From NCBI GenBank assembly GCA_038530575.1, contig JBCBCP010000060.1, forward strand, positions 1-17,131: 17,131 nucleotides of DNA. Reading direction: 5' to 3'. The stretch comes from JBCBCP01 sp038530575. GTDB lineage: Bacteria; Pseudomonadota; Alphaproteobacteria; Rhodobacterales; Rhodobacteraceae. Of the stretch, positions 7,828 through 13,939 are shown piece after piece. A model generated the notes under the pieces. The model ran no database searches. It saw only the letters and a list, made by a program, of their open reading frames with translations, and had not been told where the DNA came from. Numbering within the stretch: the stretch's first letter is position 1; each line of letters opens with the position of its first letter. The position numbers and the translations under genes were made by a program.

Positions 7828-7901
7828 GGCGCTTCTGCAAAGGGTCAAGGATGCGCAGCACCGGCGCAGCCGGCTTGTCCTTGAGGCTTTGCAGAAGCGC
7901 C
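7828..7901 (-). repeat. long imperfect stem-loop just upstream of betA
   Basis: Arms 7828-7850 and 7879-7901 pair at 21 of 23 positions; the two adjacent mismatches are GG against GG-facing CC. The outer arm reads GGCGCTTCTGCAAAG. The 28-base interior holds its own small perfect hairpin, CCGGC-GCA-GCCGG (7861-7873). In the bet transcript the structure ends 11 bases before the betA ATG and so could control ribosome access. There is no U-tract, so it is not an obvious intrinsic terminator. Confidence 0.8.
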
Positions 7902-7914
7902 CCCAACATCGTTA

Positions 7915-7951
7915 AGGTGTCTTGAGGCGCACAATGCGCCCTCAAGCACCT
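7915..7951 (-). repeat. second stem-loop of the betB-betA gap
   Basis: Arms 7915-7931 (AGGTGTCTTGAGGCGCA) and 7935-7951 pair over about 16 base pairs with one bulged base on each side and a three-base CAA loop. Its CCTCAAG (7940-7946) is complementary both to its own CTTGAGG and to CTTGAGG at 7880-7886 in the next stem-loop, so the two structures can compete. Confidence 0.75.
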
Positions 7952-7956
7952 CTCAG

Positions 7957-8070
7957 CAAAATGGAGTCTCTGAACCACCCGCGCAGCGCCTGCATAATGC
8001 CCCGCGTTTTTTGGCAGGCGGGGTGGGTGGGCGGGAGCCTGCCAAAAAACGCGGTTCAAAATGGAGCCTC
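7957..8070. repeat. direct repeat CAAAATGGAGYCTC, second copy is the betB 3' end
   Basis: The 14-base copies at 7957-7970 and 8057-8070 differ at one position (T or C). The second copy contains the last betB codons and its stop. They are 100 bases apart and flank the perfect hairpin at 8002-8054. They could be a duplicated betB tail or the trace of an insertion. Short length means chance is not excluded. Confidence 0.45.
8002..8054. repeat. perfect 18-bp inverted repeat with G-quadruplex motif in the loop
   Basis: Arms 8002-8019 (CCGCGTTTTTTGGCAGGC) and 8037-8054 are perfect reverse complements. The 17-base loop on the plus strand is GGGGTGGGTGGGCGGGA: four G-runs separated by single bases, the most stable class of quadruplex motif. 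The element begins one base after the betB stop. The plus strand is the template for the bet genes, so the bet mRNA would carry a C-rich loop while the DNA template strand could form the quadruplex. It may act as a transcription pause, partial terminator or mRNA-stabilising hairpin after betB. The A6/T6 run is inside the stem rather than after it. Confidence 0.9.
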
Positions 8071-9516
8071 CAGATCGTCCATGCGGACAAAGACAGACTT
8101 CAGCTGCGAGTAATGCTCGACCGCAGCCTTCGAATTCTCGCGCCCAACTCCAGACAACTTCGAGCCACCAAAAGGCACCTCGACCGGTGCGTCATTATAC
8201 GTATTGATGTAACAGGTCCCTGCCTCGAACCCCGCGGCCACCCGGTGCGCGCGGGCCATGTCGCGGGTGAAGACGCCAGCCGACAAGCCAAACGCGGTCG
8301 CATTGGCCCGGGCCATCACCTCTGTTTCCTCCTCGAAATCCAGCACGGCCATCACGGGCCCGAAAATTTCTTCTTGCGCGATGGTCATCTCGTCGGTGAC
8401 ACCCGCAAAGATCGTCGGCTCAAGAAAGAACCCGTCGCTCTCGGCCCGCTGGCCGCCAAGGATCAGCTCCGCCCCTTCGGCCACGCCCTTGGCGATGTAA
8501 CCTTCCACGATCTCGCGCTGGCGGGCACTCACCATCGGGCCAAAGGAGGTTTCGGGATCCATCGGATCGCCCAGTTTCGCGTTCTGCACCCGCTCCACCA
8601 GCCGTGTCAGGAAGGCTTGCCGAATGCCCGCCTGAACAAAGACCCGCGTGCCGTTGGAACAGACCTGCCCGGAGGAATAGAAATTGCCGAGGATCGCGCC
8701 CGAGACGGCGTTATCCACCTCCGCGTCGTCAAAGATGATCAGCGGCGACTTGCCGCCCAGCTCCATCGTGACATGCTTGATGCCTTGCGCTGCTGCCGCA
8801 TAAACCTTGCGCCCGGTCGGCACCGAGCCGGTGAGCGACACCTTGTCCACCCGCGCATCCTCAACCAGCGCCGCGCCCACCGCGCCTGCGCCCTGAACAA
8901 CGTTGTAAAGGCCCGCAGGCAGACCCGCCTCGTGCAGGATTTCGGCCACTTTCAACGCGCAAAGCGGCGTCGTCTCCGACGGTTTGAACACCATCGCGTT
9001 GCCCAGCGCGAGGGCCGGCGCGCCCTTCCAGCAGGCGATCTGCGTCGGGTAATTCCAAGCCCCGATCCCTACGCAAACCCCCAGCGGCTCGCGCCGTGTA
9101 TAGGCCCAGTTGCCGCCGCCCAGATCTATGTGCTCGCCCGTCTGCGATGCGGCCAGCCCGCCGAAATACTCCAGCGCGTCCGCGCCGGAGGTCGCATCCA
9201 CCACGCTGGTTTCCTGGTAGGGCTTGCCCGTGTCATGGGTCTCCAGCACGCTGAGGTCGTGATTGCGATCCCGCATGATCTCCGCCGCGCGGCGCAGTAT
9301 ACGGCCCCGTTCGGTTCCGCTTGTGGCCGCCCAGTCCTTCTGGGCGCGCTTTGCAGCCTCCAGCGCCCGGTCAATGATTGCGGGCGTTGCGGCGTGCACG
9401 CGGGCGATGACCTTGCCGGTATAGGGATAGATGACGTCGATCACGTCACCGCCCGTGTCCTCGACGTATTGGCCATCGATGAAATGGCTCGCGTTGGGCT
9501 GTGTGGCGTAGGTCAT
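8056..9516 (-). CDS. betB: betaine aldehyde dehydrogenase
   Basis: NAD(P)-dependent aldehyde dehydrogenase converting betaine aldehyde to glycine betaine in the cytoplasm. The 486 residues are close to the usual ~490. The cofactor and active-site set is complete: N155 (GAWNYP), K178 (FKPSET), E252 (VTMELGGKSP) and nucleophile C286 (GQVCSNGTRV), positions that match my recollection of E. coli BetB. The start MTYATQPNASHFIDG has GGAGG 11 bases upstream. It follows betC after 48 bases on the same strand. The stop (8056-8058) is followed one base later by a perfect hairpin. Expected regulation is through BetI at the operon head. Confidence 0.96.
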   Translation of the reverse strand: MTYATQPNASHFIDGQYVEDTGGDVIDVIYPYTGKVIARVHAATPAIIDRALEAAKRAQKDWAATSGTERGRILRRAAEIMRDRNHDLSVLETHDTGKPYQETSVVDATSGADALEYFGGLAASQTGEHIDLGGGNWAYTRREPLGVCVGIGAWNYPTQIACWKGAPALALGNAMVFKPSETTPLCALKVAEILHEAGLPAGLYNVVQGAGAVGAALVEDARVDKVSLTGSVPTGRKVYAAAAQGIKHVTMELGGKSPLIIFDDAEVDNAVSGAILGNFYSSGQVCSNGTRVFVQAGIRQAFLTRLVERVQNAKLGDPMDPETSFGPMVSARQREIVEGYIAKGVAEGAELILGGQRAESDGFFLEPTIFAGVTDEMTIAQEEIFGPVMAVLDFEEETEVMARANATAFGLSAGVFTRDMARAHRVAAGFEAGTCYINTYNDAPVEVPFGGSKLSGVGRENSKAAVEHYSQLKSVFVRMDDLEAPF

Positions 9517-9564
9517 TGGATTCTGAGCCTCCGGCGGGAGTTTATCTGGCAGAATGAAGATGGA

Positions 9565-11070
9565 TTATTCGCCCCTCGGAAAGCGCGCACGCTCTTCGAG
9601 GGTGTTGAGGTCGAGGTGATTGCGCATGTAGCGCTCTGATGCCTTTTGCAGCGGCTGGTAGTCCCACGGGTAGTAGCCGCCCTTGCGCAGCGCCTCGTAG
9701 ACGACCCAGCGACGGGCTTGGGAGGCGCGCACCTCGGCGTCGAAACGGGTCAGGTCCCAGCGGGCCTCGGACTTGACGCGCAGCGCGTCGCGCGTGCCTT
9801 GATGCTCCGGCACTTCGGCGAGGTTCACGCGCTCGTGCGGGTCGGCCTCAAGGTCGAAGAGCTGGTCCGGGTCCAGCGCGCAGCGTGTGTATTTCCACTT
9901 GCCATAGCGCAGGCAGACGAGCGGGGCATAAGACGCTTCCGCAGCGTATTCCATTGCGACCGGCTCGGAGCGCGCGATCCTCTGCCCCTGCGGCACAAGG
10001 CTTTGCCCCGTGGTCCAGGGCGCGACCTCGGACATGTCCACGCCCGCGAGATCGCAGAGCGTCGGGCAGACGTCGATTGTGCTGACCGGATCGGTGGCCA
10101 GACCCGCCTCCATCCCCGGCGCGGCAATCATCAGGGGCACGCGCGCGGAGCCCTCATAAAAGGACATCTTGAACCAAAGCCCCCGCTCGCCCAGCATGTC
10201 GCCGTGGTCGGAGACAAAGAGGATGATCGCCTCTTGCCGCGTACCCTCCAGCGCCTCCAGCACCTCGCCAATCTTGTCGTCGAGATAGGAGATGTTGGCG
10301 AAATAGGCCCGACGAGAGCGGCGGATGTCATCTTCGGTGATGTCGTAACTGCGCCAATCGTTGGCATCAAAGATGCGCTGGCTGTGTGGGTCGTGGTCCT
10401 CGTAGGCCAGCGCGGGCACCTCGGGCAGCAGGTGCGCGCAGTCCTCGTAGAGGTCCCAGTATTTCTTGCGCGCCACGTAAGGGTCATGCGGGTGGGTAAA
10501 GGACACCGTCAGGCACCACGGGCGCGCGGGATCGCGCGCGAGGTCATAGACCTTGCGCGTCGCGTGGTAGGCGACCTCGTCATCATATTCGAGTTGGTTG
10601 GTGATCTCTGCCACACCCGCGCCCGTGACAGAGCCCATGTTGTGATACCACCAATCAATCCGCTCGCCCGGCTTGCGGTAATCGGGCGTCCAGCCGAAAT
10701 CGGCTGGATAGACATCCGTGGTCAGCCGCTCTTCGAAACCGTGCAGCTGGTCAGGGCCGACAAAGTGCATCTTGCCCGCAAGGCAGGTGTGATAGCCCGC
10801 GCGGCGTAGGTGGTGGGCGTAGGTGGGGATGTCGCTGCGGAACTCGGCGGCGTTGTCATAGACACCCGTGGCCGAGGGCAGCTGGCCCGACATGAACGCC
10901 GCCCGCCCCGGCGCGCAGAGCGGAGAGGCGGTGTAGGTGTTGGCAAAGCGGGTCGAGCGCGCCGCCAGCTTCTTCAGGTTCGGCGCATGCAGCCAGTCGG
11001 CGGGCCCGTCGGGAAACAGCGTCCCGTTCAGCTGGTCCACCATGAAGATCAGGATATTCGGTTGGCTCAT
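9565..11070 (-). CDS. betC: choline-sulfatase
   Basis: Sulfatase-family enzyme hydrolysing choline-O-sulfate to choline and sulfate, feeding betA and betB. It has 501 residues from ATG at 11070. D12 (FMVDQLNG) and SDHGD (287-291) are calcium ligands. C52 in SPLCAPGR is the cysteine converted to formylglycine. K100 (AGKMHF), H193/H195 (THPHDP) and K302 (FKMSFYEGSARVP) fit the alkaline-phosphatase-like core. The C-terminus (YMRNHLDLNTLEERARFPR) is the choline-sulfatase-specific tail. The sulfatase consensus usually has Ser, Thr or Ala where Gly55 stands. The start codon overlaps the betI stop as ATGA, giving translational coupling. An in-frame ATG at 11082 would lengthen it by four residues but is less likely. 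Confidence 0.95.
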   Translation of the reverse strand: MSQPNILIFMVDQLNGTLFPDGPADWLHAPNLKKLAARSTRFANTYTASPLCAPGRAAFMSGQLPSATGVYDNAAEFRSDIPTYAHHLRRAGYHTCLAGKMHFVGPDQLHGFEERLTTDVYPADFGWTPDYRKPGERIDWWYHNMGSVTGAGVAEITNQLEYDDEVAYHATRKVYDLARDPARPWCLTVSFTHPHDPYVARKKYWDLYEDCAHLLPEVPALAYEDHDPHSQRIFDANDWRSYDITEDDIRRSRRAYFANISYLDDKIGEVLEALEGTRQEAIILFVSDHGDMLGERGLWFKMSFYEGSARVPLMIAAPGMEAGLATDPVSTIDVCPTLCDLAGVDMSEVAPWTTGQSLVPQGQRIARSEPVAMEYAAEASYAPLVCLRYGKWKYTRCALDPDQLFDLEADPHERVNLAEVPEHQGTRDALRVKSEARWDLTRFDAEVRASQARRWVVYEALRKGGYYPWDYQPLQKASERYMRNHLDLNTLEERARFPRGE

Positions 11071-11627
11071 CGGTCGATCCATGTGTCTAGCGCGGCAAGC
11101 GCGGTGTCCGTGGCCCCAGATTCGCCGCCCAGCGCAGCACGCAGGTACAATCCGTCGATCAGCGCGCCCAGCATGTCCGCCGCGGCCTCTGGCGTCGCGC
11201 AAAGAGGACGCAGCGCGTGGGTCAGGTTGCTGCGCAACCGCCGCTGATAGAGCCGCAAAAGGCGCTGCATGTCAGGCCGGTCCGCCGCTTGGGCATACAG
11301 CGTCATCCAGGCCCGAACGGTCGCGGGGTCAAAGCACGAAGGCGCAAAACTAGCGGAAATGATGGCCTCGGCCCGGCCGCGGGAGCCATCGGCTGCGCGC
11401 AGGGCCGCGCGCACCTCGGCGCCAAAATCGCGCAAGATACGTCGCATGGCCGAGGCCAGGATCTGGTCCTTGCCGCCAAAATAATGATGGGCAAGCGCGC
11501 TCGAGACGCCAGCCCGCCGCGCGATGCGGGCGACAGTTACATCAAGGCTTCCCGCCGCGCCAATCTCGGCGATCGTGGCGGTTTCCAGCGCGTCGCGGCG
11601 CAGCGGTTCCATTCCCTGCTTGGGCAT
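11067..11627 (-). CDS. betI: TetR-family repressor BetI
   Basis: Choline-responsive TetR-type repressor of the bet operon, 186 residues. The N-terminus MPKQGMEPLRRDAL closely matches the E. coli BetI start (MPKLGMQSIRR), which decides the start at 11627 over an in-frame TTG at 11663. The helix-turn-helix is about residues 27-50 (DVTVARIARRAGVSSALAHHYF). The ligand domain ends with the typical ALIDGLYLRAALGG. It is first in the betI-betC-betB-betA order known from Sinorhizobium. A perfect palindrome lies 20-37 bases upstream and is probably its own operator. Confidence 0.94.
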   Translation of the reverse strand: MPKQGMEPLRRDALETATIAEIGAAGSLDVTVARIARRAGVSSALAHHYFGGKDQILASAMRRILRDFGAEVRAALRAADGSRGRAEAIISASFAPSCFDPATVRAWMTLYAQAADRPDMQRLLRLYQRRLRSNLTHALRPLCATPEAAADMLGALIDGLYLRAALGGESGATDTALAALDTWIDR

Positions 11628-11646
11628 GGGCGTTACGTTGTTTTTT

Positions 11647-11664
11647 ATTGACTGACGAGTCAAT
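11647..11664. promoter_or_regulatory. BetI operator candidate
   Basis: A perfect inverted repeat, ATTGACT-GACG-AGTCAAT, lies in the 47-base gap between the upstream permease gene and betI. It is AT-rich against the surroundings and has the size of a TetR-family operator. On the minus strand its first arm includes TTGACT, a good -35 hexamer, so binding would compete with RNA polymerase. No convincing -10 box was found. The assignment to BetI rests on position and family. Confidence 0.65.
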
Positions 11665-11674
11665 CAAGAAAATC

Positions 11675-12577
11675 TTACAGTTTCGTGGCCGGCGTCGGCG
11701 GTGTCGTTGCCCGCCCCCTGAGCTGCGCCTCTCGAAAGGTGATGAATGTGACGGCGCCAAGGATGCACAGACCGCCCAGAATGACGTACGCATCGACCGG
11801 TTCTGCAAAGACAACAAGACCCAGCAGCGTTGCCCAGACGAGTTGCAGGAAAGTGATCGGCTGCGTCACCGTGACGGGCGCAGCGGCAAAGGCCAGCGTC
11901 ATGGTGTAGTGCCCTGCCGTGGCAAAGCATGCAACGATGAACAAGAGCGCCACGTCGCCCCAGCTTGGAGTCACCCAAACGGCCCAGGCGAATGGCGCCA
12001 GAAAAAGCGTGACAAAAATTGACAGCATTGCGACCACGATAGACGCCGGAAGTTCATCTGCCATGATCTTGGCGGTAAGGTAACTGCCAGCAAAGACTAC
12101 GCCCGCAAACAGCATCGCCCAATGGCCCGGTGCAACCTCGCGAAACCCGGGGCGCAGAATGATGGCTGTGCCAACAAGTGCCACGACCACAGCCGCAATG
12201 CGCCGCGCCGCCAGCCGTTCACCCAGAAACAGCGCGGCCCCGATGCTGACATACACCGGCGCCAAATAGTTCATCGCCGTAACCTCTGCGATGGGGATGC
12301 GGGTCATCGCAAAAAACCAAAGCATCACGCCAGCCGCATGGCAGGCCCCGCGTACCGAAAACAACGTCCACTGCCGGCGTGTCAGCCGCATTTCGAGAAG
12401 GCTGCGCGCCACGGGCAAAAGGAAAATTAGTCCAAGCAAATAGCGCAAAAATGCTGACTGCGCCGGTGGCACTTCTGGCCCCATGTACTTCACGATCGCA
12501 GTCACCGCGACAAAGCAAAGGCCCGTCACCAGCATCCAGAATATGCCGCGCAGCGGATTGCTTGGGGGTTGCGTCAT
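11675..12577 (-). CDS. EamA/DMT-family permease
   Basis: Inner-membrane transporter of the drug/metabolite transporter superfamily, 300 residues, two EamA repeats (about 9-140 and 150-285) and about ten membrane helices. Visible family features include a first-repeat AVTAIVKYMG and AFLRYLLGLIFLLPVA, and NYLAPVYVSIGAALFLGERL closing that repeat. The second repeat ends ITFLQLVWATLLGLVVFAEPVD. The start MTQPPSNPLRG at 12577 was chosen because the residues encoded upstream in frame are not membrane-like. The substrate is unknown. It lies 47 bases upstream of betI on the same strand, so it could be read into the bet genes, but a palindromic operator in the gap suggests betI has its own promoter. 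The 140 bases upstream hold no gene or clear promoter. Confidence 0.88.
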   Translation of the reverse strand: MTQPPSNPLRGIFWMLVTGLCFVAVTAIVKYMGPEVPPAQSAFLRYLLGLIFLLPVARSLLEMRLTRRQWTLFSVRGACHAAGVMLWFFAMTRIPIAEVTAMNYLAPVYVSIGAALFLGERLAARRIAAVVVALVGTAIILRPGFREVAPGHWAMLFAGVVFAGSYLTAKIMADELPASIVVAMLSIFVTLFLAPFAWAVWVTPSWGDVALLFIVACFATAGHYTMTLAFAAAPVTVTQPITFLQLVWATLLGLVVFAEPVDAYVILGGLCILGAVTFITFREAQLRGRATTPPTPATKL

Positions 12578-12717
12578 GTCGCTATAGGAGCGGATGCATG
12601 CAGGCCGCGCAACCCTGCTATCAGTTTTGCGTGATGATCCAATTTTTCCGCCTTGGCGTAAGTGACTGTACATCCCATATCGACGTGACAAAACGTTCAA
12701 GAACAAGGACAAAAAAA

Positions 12718-12966
12718 ATGTTGGACGATACACAGACCCTGCGCCTCAGCACCGAGGAGTTGGCCCTGATCGACACCGCGCTTCAAACCCAGGAAAAGAT
12801 TTTGGGCGTGCAGGCCCGCGCGGGTGGAAGCCAGGCCAAAGCGCGACTGGGTGCGCTACACGGCGTGCAGCGGCGCGTCCGGTCGCTTGCGCCAAAACAG
12901 CCTCGCCAGTCCCTATGGTCGCGGCTCGTGCGCGCCATTCAGTGCCCGCGTTGCGCACAGGCCTGA
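12718..12966 (+). CDS. small hypothetical protein with C-terminal CPRC
   Basis: An 82-residue protein I do not recognise. The start ATG at 12718 is preceded by AAGGAC about 8 bases upstream and an A-rich stretch, a good initiation site, which supports translation. Residues 1-35 look helical and acidic (MLDDTQTLRLSTEELALIDT). The rest is basic (QRRVRSLAPK, LWSRLVRAIQ) and ends CPRCAQA with C76 and C79. The CxxC at the very end could bind metal or form a disulfide; with one pair only, a dimeric zinc site is possible. There is no signal peptide or membrane segment. It is convergent with yebC, 16 bases away. Confidence 0.65.
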   Translation: MLDDTQTLRLSTEELALIDTALQTQEKILGVQARAGGSQAKARLGALHGVQRRVRSLAPKQPRQSLWSRLVRAIQCPRCAQA

Positions 12967-12978
12967 CATCCGGGGCGG

Positions 12979-12999
12979 TGGCTCAGTTCAGCTGAGCCA
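12979..12999. terminator. hairpin over the yebC stop, possible bidirectional terminator
   Basis: TGGCTCAG and CTGAGCCA form a perfect 8-bp stem with a five-base loop. It lies between two convergent genes and includes the yebC stop codon. Neither strand has a T-tract directly after the stem, so it would be a weak or factor-dependent terminator. Confidence 0.4.
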
Positions 13000-13726
13000 T
13001 CACCTCGTCGCTGGCTTCAAAATTTGTGGTGACGTTCTGAACGTCATCATCGTCCTCCAGCGCATCGATCAGCTTCATCAACTTTTCCATACCCTCAAGG
13101 TCCATCTCGGTTGTGGTGGTGGGGCGCCAAACGAGCTTTGTGCTCTCGCTTTCGCCCAGTTCGGCCTCAAGCGCGTTTGACACATCGTTGAGGTCTGTAT
13201 CCGCGCACCAGATCACGTGACCGTCCTCAGTGCTTTCCACGTCTTCCGCGCCCGCCTCGATGGCCGCCATCATTACCGTGTCGGCATCGCCTACCTCCAC
13301 CGGGTAGCTCACCGCGCCCTTGCGTTCGAACATAAAGCCAACGCTGCCTGTCTCCCCAAGGTTGCCGCCATTCTTGGTAAAGGTAGACCGCACGTTAGAC
13401 GCTGTGCGGTTGCGGTTGTCCGTCATCGCCTCAACGATCACGGCCACCCCGTTCGGGCCATAACCTTCGTAGCGGATCTCTTCGTAATCCTCGCCATCCC
13501 CAGCCTGAGATTTCTTGATCGCGCGTTCGATATTGTCCTTGGGCATGGACTGGCCCTTGGCCTCCTTGACGGCAAGGCGCAGGCGCGGGTTCTTATCCGG
13601 GTCCGGATCGCCCATCTTGGCGGCAATCGTGATTTCCTTGCTGAGCTTAGAGAACAGCTTCGCCCGCAGCTTGTCCTGCCGCCCCTTGCGATGCTGAATA
13701 TTCGCCCATTTGGAATGGCCTGCCAT
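12983..13726 (-). CDS. yebC: YebC/PmpR-family regulator or translation factor
   Basis: Cytoplasmic YebC family protein, 247 residues, full length. The hallmark N-terminus MAGHSKWANIQHRKGRQD is present, followed by KLFSKLSKEI, GQSMPKDNIERAI and YEGYGPNGVAVIVE, then NGGNLGETGSVGFMFERKG. The acidic C-terminal domain includes LIDALEDDDDVQNVTTNFE. Members have been described both as DNA-binding regulators (PmpR) and, more recently, as factors that help ribosomes through difficult sequences; sequence alone does not choose. AAGGAGG stands 6 bases before the ATG, an excellent ribosome-binding site. The gene is divergent from the hydroquinone reductase with a 213-base gap. It is often located near ruv genes elsewhere, but not in this window. 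Confidence 0.95.
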   Translation of the reverse strand: MAGHSKWANIQHRKGRQDKLRAKLFSKLSKEITIAAKMGDPDPDKNPRLRLAVKEAKGQSMPKDNIERAIKKSQAGDGEDYEEIRYEGYGPNGVAVIVEAMTDNRNRTASNVRSTFTKNGGNLGETGSVGFMFERKGAVSYPVEVGDADTVMMAAIEAGAEDVESTEDGHVIWCADTDLNDVSNALEAELGESESTKLVWRPTTTTEMDLEGMEKLMKLIDALEDDDDVQNVTTNFEASDEVMAQLN

Positions 13727-13864
13727 GTCCGCCTCCTTGCCCTGACTTGCGCGGCAGGGTTTAGATCAGTGCCCAGTGCGGAGCAAGAGAAGCCGCGCCG
13801 ATCGTGCCTTTGTGCCGTAATGAAAGGGTGTCGCGCACTATCGGGCTTAAGCACGCAGCCATCA

Positions 13865-13905
13865 GCGGTGCACATGTTCTGTGCGGTGCGCTTCGGCTTC
13901 ACCGC
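13865..13905. repeat. repeated GCGGTG elements upstream of the hydroquinone reductase
   Basis: In the 213-base divergent gap after yebC, GCGGTG occurs at 13865-13870 and 13883-13888 (18 bases apart), and its reverse complement CACCGC at 13900-13905. The last two form an inverted repeat with an 11-base loop, directly before TATTTT and the GGAGGAC ribosome-binding site of the next gene. This could be an operator. The rest of the gap shows nothing I can name. Confidence 0.35.
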
Positions 13906-13939
13906 GCTATTTTGGAGATCAAGACGCAGGAGGACAGCC

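Noticed and set aside
8020..8036. G-quadruplex in the bet messenger RNA
   Set aside because: The G-rich strand is the plus strand, whereas the bet mRNA carries the C-rich complement; only a DNA template-strand quadruplex, or one in an antisense RNA, is possible.
8011..9639. Plus-strand open frame antisense to betB
   Set aside because: Shadow frame; betB has all catalytic residues on the other strand.
9646..10809. Plus-strand open frame antisense to betC
   Set aside because: Shadow frame with Arg/His-rich composition and no motif.
11628..11663. TTG start extending betI by 12 residues
   Set aside because: It would place the operator inside the coding region, and the MPKQGMEP start matches BetI homologs.
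12578..12733. N-terminal extension of the EamA permease
   Set aside because: The extra residues are polar and unlike the family; the ATG at 12577 gives the usual length.
13217..13939. In-frame upstream extension of the hydroquinone reductase
   Set aside because: It runs antisense to yebC and through the intergenic gap; the ATG at 13940 has a good ribosome-binding site and matches the family N-terminus.
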